Shown: piece by piece, positions 30,101 through 39,100 of the stretch
Numbering within the stretch: the first letter of the stretch is position 1
Layout: each line of letters begins with the position of its first letter
From: Halomonas denitrificans
GTDB taxonomy: Bacteria; Pseudomonadota; Gammaproteobacteria; Xanthomonadales; Wenzhouxiangellaceae
Length of the DNA stretch: 64,000 nt
NCBI GenBank assembly: GCA_019800895.1
Contig: JAHVKF010000002.1
Coordinates: 124,001-188,000 of the forward strand
Direction: 5' to 3'
Program-made: the position numbers and the translations under genes
The notes under the pieces: model-generated
What the model was told of the DNA's origin: nothing
The model's input: only the letters and a program-made list of their open reading frames with translations
Databases searched by the model: none

Positions 30101-33100
30101 CGAACACCACCACGCTGTCACCGGTCTCGCCCGTCGCGTAGACGTGCAGTCCACCCGATGCCGCGACCACGTCGGATGCACCGGCGAGCCCGGTCACCTC
30201 GAGGTCGGGCTGACCTCCGTCCTGCGGGAAGACGTCGCCTTCGCGGATCACGAGCGGCGCGCCGGGCGCTCCGCTCGCATCGAGCGGGAAGGCCAGCAGC
30301 GCATCGCTGTCGGCGCTGGTGGCGTAGAGCCAGCTGCGCTCGGGATCGATGGCCAGCGACGAGATCGACTCGGAAGCCGGGTAGAGCGCGGGCGCCGACA
30401 GCGGGGCGTTGGCGTCACAGGTCCAGCTGCCGCTGCCCGTGAGAATGCCGTCGGGGTCGACCGGGAAGATCGGCGGCCGGTCCGTGACGAGCGCCCCGGC
30501 GGCGTCGCTGAGTCCTGCGTTGGTGACCTCGATCGACCAGTCGACCGGCAGACCGGCGACGATCGGGGCGGTCTCGAGAAGCTTCACGGTCGCCAGGTCC
30601 GGCGCCGGCTCCAGCAGGTCCGAGTCCGTCGCGCTGTTGTCGGACGGGTCCAGCTCCTGGCTGGCACTCGGGTTCTCGACGGTCACCGTGTAGTCCAGCG
30701 TGCCCGTGGCGTTGGGCTGGATCGTGCCTTCGATACGGTAGGCAAGCTGGCCGCCGGCGACGAGATCGACCTGCTGACGGCCGAGGTCGCCGGTCCCGGC
30801 AAGCGGGCAACGCGAGCCGCGTTCGCGGGCCCAGCTGCCGATCTCGGCGGTCGTTTCCGTGCCGAAGGTATGCAGATGGCGCAGCGCGGGCCCCAGGGCC
30901 AGGGCGGACACGCCGCCGAGCACGGCATGGTCGGCAACAAGGTAGCGCTCGACGACCACCGGCGATTCGCCGAACAGGTTGAGCAGGAGCAACTCGTCGA
31001 TGCCGGTCACGTAGAGCCGCGCACGGTCCGGGTCGAAGGCCATCCGGCCCGGCGCCACGAACGACTCGCCCAGGACCGTCGCATCGATGGTGCCGATCGC
31101 ACTCGGCAGGCGACGGTCGACGTCGTCGACGGTCACGTCGCGGAATTCGAAGCGGGTGATCCGGTCGCCGGTCGCGGAGGCGACCAGCAGCTCGTCGTCG
31201 GCTTCGATCAGGTCGCTCGCGCCGAGAAGGCCGTCCTCGAACGCCCCGCCGAGCAGGTCGTCGTTGAACAGGATGCCGACGAAGGTCAGGGCCCCCGTGG
31301 CCGGATTGCGATCGAAGGTCGTCAGCGACTGGTTGGCGTCGGCGGTGACCATCAACAGCGACGCGTCTTCGGCGAAGCCGATGTCGGTGATGCCGTTCAG
31401 GCCGTCGATGCCGTCGACGCCCTGGGCGAACACGGCAGCCTGGCTCAGCGCGCCGTCGACGCCGCTGATGCCGAAGACCGCGATCGCGTTGTCCTGGGCG
31501 CCGGCCGCATACAGCCAGTTGCCGTCCGGCGAGACCAGCAGCCGGTTGACGCCGCCCAGGCCTTCGACGCCGCCCAGGCCGTCGAACCAGGCGTTCTCGA
31601 ACTCGAGTTCGCCGGTGGACGTATCGCGGGAGAACAGTGCGATGGCGTCCGAGCTCGCCCCGGCCACGTACAGGAACCGGCCGCCGCCGGTCAGCACGAC
31701 GTCAGCCGCACCCTGCAGGCCGGCGATGCCGTCGGCGCCGTCGGCGTAGACCTCGTCCGGCGTCAGCGAGCCGGTCAGCGGGTCGCGCCGGAAGGCCTCG
31801 ACGGAAGCCCCCGCGGCGACATAGGCCCAGCGGCCGTCCGCGGAGATCGCCATCGCCGTCGGCAACGAGATCGTATCGGCCTCCAGCGGCGCGTCCAGCG
31901 TGCCCGGCGACGGCGTGGCCACACAGCTCCAGACCGTATCGAACATCGCCGGCGGGAAGTCGTCGTCGACGAACACGCCGCGCACGGACGACGGGCCGAG
32001 GTTGGACACGACGACGTCGTAGGCGACCGGCGCACCCGGGATTGCACGGTCCGGGTCGTCGATGCCGTTGTCGACCGTGACCACCAGGTTGGCAGCCGGC
32101 GACAGCACCGTGTCGTCGTCGGTCGCGCTGTTGTTGGATAGGTCCGGGTCCTGGACACCCAGCGCGGTGATCGTCGCGGTGTTCACCAGGCGACCGGTCG
32201 CCTCGGCAGAGATCGTGCCCTCGGCCCGGATCGTGGCCCGGCCACCGACCGGCAGCGAAACCTCGGCGTCGACATCGCCGCTGAACGGGCCGAACAGGCA
32301 GCCGGCCATGGTGCCGCCGTCCGCCGAGCAGGTCCAGGTGACCGAATCGAAGCCGTCCGGGAACGGATCCTGCACGCGGGCCTGCGGCACGTTGCTCGGA
32401 CCGAGGTTCTCGACCACGATCTGGTACACGACGGTGGTGCCCGGGGCGACGCCGCCGAGGCCGTCGATCAGGATCTGCTGGAAGCCGATGCCGGCCGGCG
32501 TCGCGTCTCGCTGCAGCGCCAGGACCGCACCGCGTCCGGAGCCGGCGGTGTAGAGGTGCCGTCCGTCGGGCGTCGCGAACAGGCCCGTCGCACCCTCCAG
32601 ACCGAACACCGACCCGCCGGTCAGCGGGGCCGGATCGCCGTTGGCGAGAAGGCCGGCGAAGTCCAGCGCACCTTCGAGTGCCGGATCGGCATCGTCGCCG
32701 ACGTCGAAGCGGACCACGGCCTCGGCGGCCGCGCCGGAGGCGAACAGGCTCGCCCCCGCGTCGTCGAGCAGCAGGCGGCGGGCGCCGGTCAGGCCTGTAG
32801 TGCCCGAGGTCCCGTCCTGCTTGAAGTCGCGGAAGGTCAGTTCACCGGTGGCCGGATCCCGGCTGAAGCGCGCGATCGTGCCCGTGGCCTGGCCGAGCGC
32901 GTAGACGATATTGCCGTCAGCGCTGATCGCCAGGTCGCGGATGCCTTCGAGGCCGGCCACGCCGCCCACGTTCTGCGTGTAGTGCGTGACGTACTCGATC
33001 AGCCCGTAGCCGGCGCTCGCCGGCAGGCGGTTGCGCTCGAACACCGCCAGCGTGTCGTTCTCGGCGCCCGCCACGTAGACATGACGTCCGTCCGCGGAAA

Positions 33101-36100
33101 CGACCAGCGCGGTCGCCTCGCCGATCCCGGTCACGCCGCCGACGCCGTTCTGCTCGAACTCGAGGAAGGTCAGATGGCCGAATTCGGGCAGGCTGTCGTC
33201 GAACTGCCGCTCGAACACGGCGACGGCGTTGGCGAACGCGCCGGTGACGTAGACGTGTGCATCGTCCGGGCTCAGGGCGAGCGCGCTGGCGCCGGAGATG
33301 CCGCTGACGCCGTCGATGCCGTTGCGGGCCACGTCGGCGAAGGTCAGCGTCCCATCGTCGTCGGACCGGTCGAAGGTCGTGATCGCGTTGTCGACGGGGC
33401 TGACCGCATAGACCTGCGCACCGTCGGCGGATACCGCCAGATCGACCACGCCGCTGATGCCTTCGTTGCCCCCCTCGCCGGATCGCAGCGCCTGCAGGAA
33501 GGAAAGGTCGCCGTCGCAGAGTTCCTGCGGCGGAGTGGGCGGGCAATCGCCGCCCGGGTCGAGATTGCGGGCGAACACGCCGATGGCGTTGTCGTCGGGT
33601 GCGGCGGTGTAGACGTTCAGGTCCGTTCCGGCCAGGCCCAGGGCGCCGGCCAGGCCGTCGAGTTCGCGCTCGCCGTCGTCCTTGGTGATCGCCAGATCGG
33701 CGATGGTCGAAACCACGTTGGATTCGGTCGAGGTCTGGACCGGGTTGTCCGGATCGCGCGCGGCGTTCAGCGTGGCGACGTTATCGACCACGCCGGTGGT
33801 GCCGCCGGCCACTTCGACCTCGATCGTGAAGATCACCGTGCCGCCGGCGCCGATGTTGAAGCCTTCGCCGTCCAGTTCGCCGGAGCCGCTGGCCGGGCAG
33901 AAGGAATCGGAGGTGCGCTGGAAGCGAGCGATCGCGCCCTGCGCGGTGCCGGCCACGAAGACCTGGTCGAGCAGTGGGTCGGCGACCACGCCGGTCGCAC
34001 CGCCCAGGCCGGTGACTTCGTTGCCCTCGTTGCCGCGCAGGCCGCCGAAGGTCAATGAGCCGTCGTTGTCGTCACGGATGAACCAGGCCACGCTGCTGCC
34101 GACCGCGGAGGTGGCGTAGACGTGGACCCCGTCCAGCGAGACCGCGAGCTGGCCGACGCCGCTCAGGCCGTTGACGCCGGCCACGCCCTGCTCGACCGCG
34201 GAGCGGAAGGTGAGCTCGCCGTCGGTGCCGCCGCCGCTCGTGTCGCGCTCGAGCACCAGGATTCGATTGGAATTGGTCGCCGCGACGTACAGGAAGCGTC
34301 CGTCGCTGTCCATGGCCAGGTCCGCCGCACCGTCGAGCGCCACGCCCAGGTCGAGCTCGTCGTAGCTTCGCCGCCAGGTCAGCGCGCCGCCGGCAGAGCG
34401 GTCGAACAGCGCGACGCTGCCGGAAGTCGGCGAAACCGCGTAGAGGTGGTCGCCGCGGACCAGCAGCGACGTCACGTCCTCGAGGCCGTCGACACCGCCG
34501 ACGCCTTGCTGGACCGACGAATCGTGGGTCAGGAGCCCGGTGACCGGATCGCGATCGAACACCGCGATGGCGTTGTCGTTGGCCCCGGCGACGTAGAGGG
34601 TCGGCTGACCGGGAGAATCGCCCAGCACGAGGTCGACGGCCTGGTTCAGGCCCGTGAACCCGGTGACCGGATTGGTGCTGGGATCCCCGGCCAGCGCCAG
34701 CACGGGCGCGCCCGAGCCGTCGTCGGAAATCGAGAACACGGTGATGCTGTCGGACACGCGGCTGGCGACATAGAGGAACGCGCCGTCGGCGCTCACCGCG
34801 ACGGCCTGGGCGCCGTCGAGCGAATCGACCGGGGTTCCGCCGAGCATGTCGCCGCTGGCCACGCGGAACTGACTCAGGAGTTCGCCGGTGACCGGATCGC
34901 GCTCGAAGATCGAGACCGAATCGTCGAGCACGCTGCTCGCGACCAGCCAGAGCCCGGGCGAGCCGGGCACCAGGGCCAGCCGGCTGACGCCGTTCAAGCC
35001 GTCGAAGGGTCCGCCCGTATCGTCGCCCGGGTCGCCCGGGTCGCCGATGTCGAGGTCGAACTCGGCCTCGAGGAACGACAGCGAACCGGAACCGGTCGCC
35101 TCGCAGGTCCAGGTCGCGGAGCCGGCAACGAAGGCGGGATTGGAATCGAGCAGGTCGCTGACGGTCAGCGGGAAGCCTGCCTCGTCGACCAGGCTGGACG
35201 GCCCGGCGTTCTGGATCTCGATCCGGTAGGTCGCGGTCTCCCCGGCGACCAGGGAAACCTGCTCCGAGGTCTTTTCGATCGAAAGCGACCCTTCCGGCAC
35301 CAGCGTGGTGGTTTCCGTGTCGCAGAAGTCGGCGCCGCCGGTGCAGCTGCCCGGGTTGTTCGCGGTGAAGTTCGGCGGGAGGCTCACCGAAACGGTGTTG
35401 ACCAGCGGCTCGGTCGCCCCGGGACGGACGATCCCGGTCGCGCGGTACTCGATCGACCCTCCCCGACCGATGTCCACCACGTCCTCGATCACGCCGCTTC
35501 CGCCTGCCGTGCACAGGGAGCCGGTGCCGAGCCGGAAGCTGGCCACCGCCCCTTCACCGAAGCCCGCGGTATAGACCCAGCGGGAGTCGCGGGTCAGCGC
35601 AAGCGCGCGGACCTGGCGCAGCCCGTCGACGCCGTTGACGCCGTCGCGCCGGGTCTCGACCGCACTGGCGAAGCCGTAGCGCGAACTGAAGGTGTTGAGG
35701 TCGCGGTCGAAGACCACCACCGCGTTGGAGAATTCGGCCGCCACGTAGATCCGCTTGCCGTCGGCGCTGACGCGGACGTCGCGCGGTCCGTTCATGAACT
35801 CGGGCCCGTCGTCGACGCCGGACTCGATCAGCTGGACCGGCTGGACCTGGCCGAACGCACTGCTGGTGCTGTCCAGGACCCGACGCAGCACGGCCAGGGA
35901 GTTGCTGTTCTGGCCGACCACGTAGACGTGGCGCCCGGCATGTTCGCCGGAACCGCCGGGGATCTCGACGGCCATCGGACGATCGCCGATGCCGCTGACG
36001 ACCGACTGGACGAACGCCAGCGCGCCCTCGTCGGCGCCCGCCGCGGTCTCGCGATCGAACACCACCAGCGCATTGCCGACCGTGCTGACCGCCATCAATT

Positions 36101-39100
36101 GCGAACCGTCGGGCGCGATGGCCAGATCGCGCACGCCGTTCAGACCGACGACGCCGTCGGTGCCGGACACGACCCGGCGCTGCCAGGTCAGCGAGCCGTC
36201 CGCCTCGCGCTCGAACTGGGCGATCGACGATTCGAAGGACCCGGCCACGTAGAGATGCGACGAGGTCGGATCCATGACCATGCCCTGGGCGCCGGACAGG
36301 CCGTCCACGAGGCCGCCGCCGTCGACCTGGACCTCGACGAAGGTCAGCTCGCCGTAGTCCGGGGATTCGGGATCCGCGTCGCGCTTGAAGACCGCGACGC
36401 TGTTGGCCTGCTCGCTGGACACGAACACGCTTCGGCCATCGGGGCTGACCAGCACCCGGCGCGGCTGGACCAGGCCCGAGATCGTTGCGCCGACGTCGTC
36501 GAGACCACCCTCCTCGTAGCGCTGGGCGAATTGCAGGTGCATGCCGAGGCTGTCGTCGTCCAGGCCCAGACGGGGGAAGCGATCGAAGCGGATCAGCGAA
36601 TTGTCGGGCAGGCTGACCGCATAGACGTGGTTGGCGTCGGCCACCGCGATGTCGTTCGGCGCCTGGAGCCCGGACACGTCGGCGTCCGTGTTGCGCTCCT
36701 GCTCGACGAAGGCGAACAGGGGGTCTGGGGCACGGCGCGAGTAGACCGTCAGCGGCGGGTTGGTCGCCGGCGGCACGGCGATCGGATCATCGGCCCCTGC
36801 GGCGATCAGAAGGTGTCGGCCGTCCGGCGCATGGACCAGGTCGGCGGCCTCGCGGAGTCCGCCGTTGACGCCGGTGGAGGGCTGATCGACGACATCGATT
36901 TCCTGGAAGACCAGATCACCGGAGCCGGGGTCGCGGCGGAAGGTATAGAGGGCGGACTCGTCGGCGCTGACACCGGACAGGTGCTCGCCATCGGGCGCGA
37001 TCGAGATCGCCCCCGGGCCGAGCAGCGGGTCCGTCACGCCCCCCGGCAGCGTCATGTCGCCGGCATCGAACACGAACCGTGCCGACAGCGCCGGGTCGTC
37101 CATTGCATCGAGGTAGTCGACGACCACCAGGCGGCCCGCACCGCCACTGCTCGATCGCGCCACCAGCTGCGCCAGGTCGGGCGCCATGGCCATGCCGAAC
37201 AGGGCATCGCCGTCGCTGAGCATCGAAACGGCCGTGAGGCGGCCCGCCGGTACGCCGGGCTGTGCATCGTCGATGGTGTACATGCGCAGCTCGTCGCCGC
37301 CGGCGAACAGGAACGCTTCGGCGGCATCGACCGCCAGGTCCCGCACGTTGGCCGGCACCTCCGCGGTGCGGGCGGAATCGAACACGGGCAGCGACGACAC
37401 CGGGTCGCGGGAGAAGATCGTGATGATCGGGTCGCTGTTGCCGGGGGTCGCCTCGGGATCGGGGTTGCCGAGACCCGCGACGTAGACCCGATCGCCGGTC
37501 ACCGCCAGCCCGGTCGGGTCGGTCGGAAGATCCGCCGAGACCGCGCCGAGGAACGTCAACTCGCCGAAGGTCGGCGCCACCGGATCGGTGACCCGGGAGA
37601 AGGCCGCCAGCGAAGCGCCGTCGACGGCGTCGTGGGACAGCACGTAGAGCACGCGTCCGAGCGGGTCGAGCACCAGGTCGAGCGGGCCGTTCATTCCGGT
37701 GACCACGCCGCCGGCATCCCCGCCGTCGTCGATACCGTCGGTTTCGGTCTCGATCAGCGTGACGTTGCCGTAGCCCGCACCCGGGGTGGCCGTTCTGTCG
37801 TAGGCGAAGACGCTGTCGGGCTCGGTGCCGATCACGTAGATGTGCCGTCCGTCGCCGCTGACGACGACCGCGTCGCCGGCCGTGTCCGGCGCGCCGGCGG
37901 TCTGCAGCGGTTCGATGTCACCCGGCACCGGCGTGGTGGCCTGGCAACTCCAGGTCAGGCTGTCGATGGGCAGCGGGAAGACGTCGGAGACCTCGGCCCC
38001 GAACACGTCGTCGGAAGCGTCGGTGTTGCTGACGGTGATGACGTACTCGATTTCCTCGCCGGGCGCGACCGGACCGCCGCCGACCACGCGCTTGTCGACG
38101 ATCAGTTCGGCTTCGCCGATCAGGCTGGTGGTGACCGAATCGGCGGTCACCACGCCGTTCTCGTTGGTGGCCTGGGCCGTATTGGTGATGGGGCCGCTGG
38201 GCGCTGCGATCGTATCGACCGTGATGTCGAAGGCAACGCTATCGCCGGTGGCGAGGTCGAACGTGGCGCTGAGCGCGCCGCTGCCGTCGGCATCCGCGGC
38301 GGTGCAGGGAATGATCGGCGGATCGGTCTCGGCGCGCTGGCACCACTGTGCGGTGGCGGTGTCGAGGTTCGGGTGGTCGAGCGGGTCGGCGACGACCACG
38401 TCCGATCCGTAGCTCGGGCCGGTGTTGGTGACGACGACGGTGTAGGTCAGCGTGAACGGTCCGGTGCCGGTCGGCGCCGCGACCGACTTCTCGACCGTGA
38501 GGTTGGCCTGGCGGACCAGGTCCGTGTCGTCGTCCGTATCGGTGTTGTTGGCCGGCTGCGGATCGTTCAGGCCGGCCGGCAGGGTCAGCGATGCGGTGTT
38601 GTCCAGCGTGCCCGACGCGCGCGGGTCGATCCGGCCGGTCACGGTGAACTCGACCCGGCTCTGGCCCGGCAGATCGACCGCGTTGGCGATCACGTCCTCG
38701 AACTCCGGCGAGGTCGGCGTACCCACGCCGCAGTTGCTGCTGTTGCTGTTGCAGCACGCGCCGTCGAACGCCCGACACTGCCAGGAGATGCTGCCGGGAA
38801 CGAAGCCGGCGCTGACCAGCGACGGATCCGAAAGAAAACCGGGTTCGTCGAACAGCGGCAGGGTGTCGTTGACGACCACGCCGTTGGCCGACACGAAGCC
38901 GGTGTTGTCGACCACGATCGTGTAGCTGATCTCGTTGCCGGAAACCGCGGCGGTGAGGCCGTCGTCCTTGCTGATCGCGAGGTCGCTGCTCTCGTCGATG
39001 GTCACGGTGACCGAGTCGGAATCCGCGCCGCCGCCGCTCGTGAATTCGCTGACGACCGGTGCGGTGCCGGTTGCACCGAGGGCCACGGAGGCGGTGTTGG

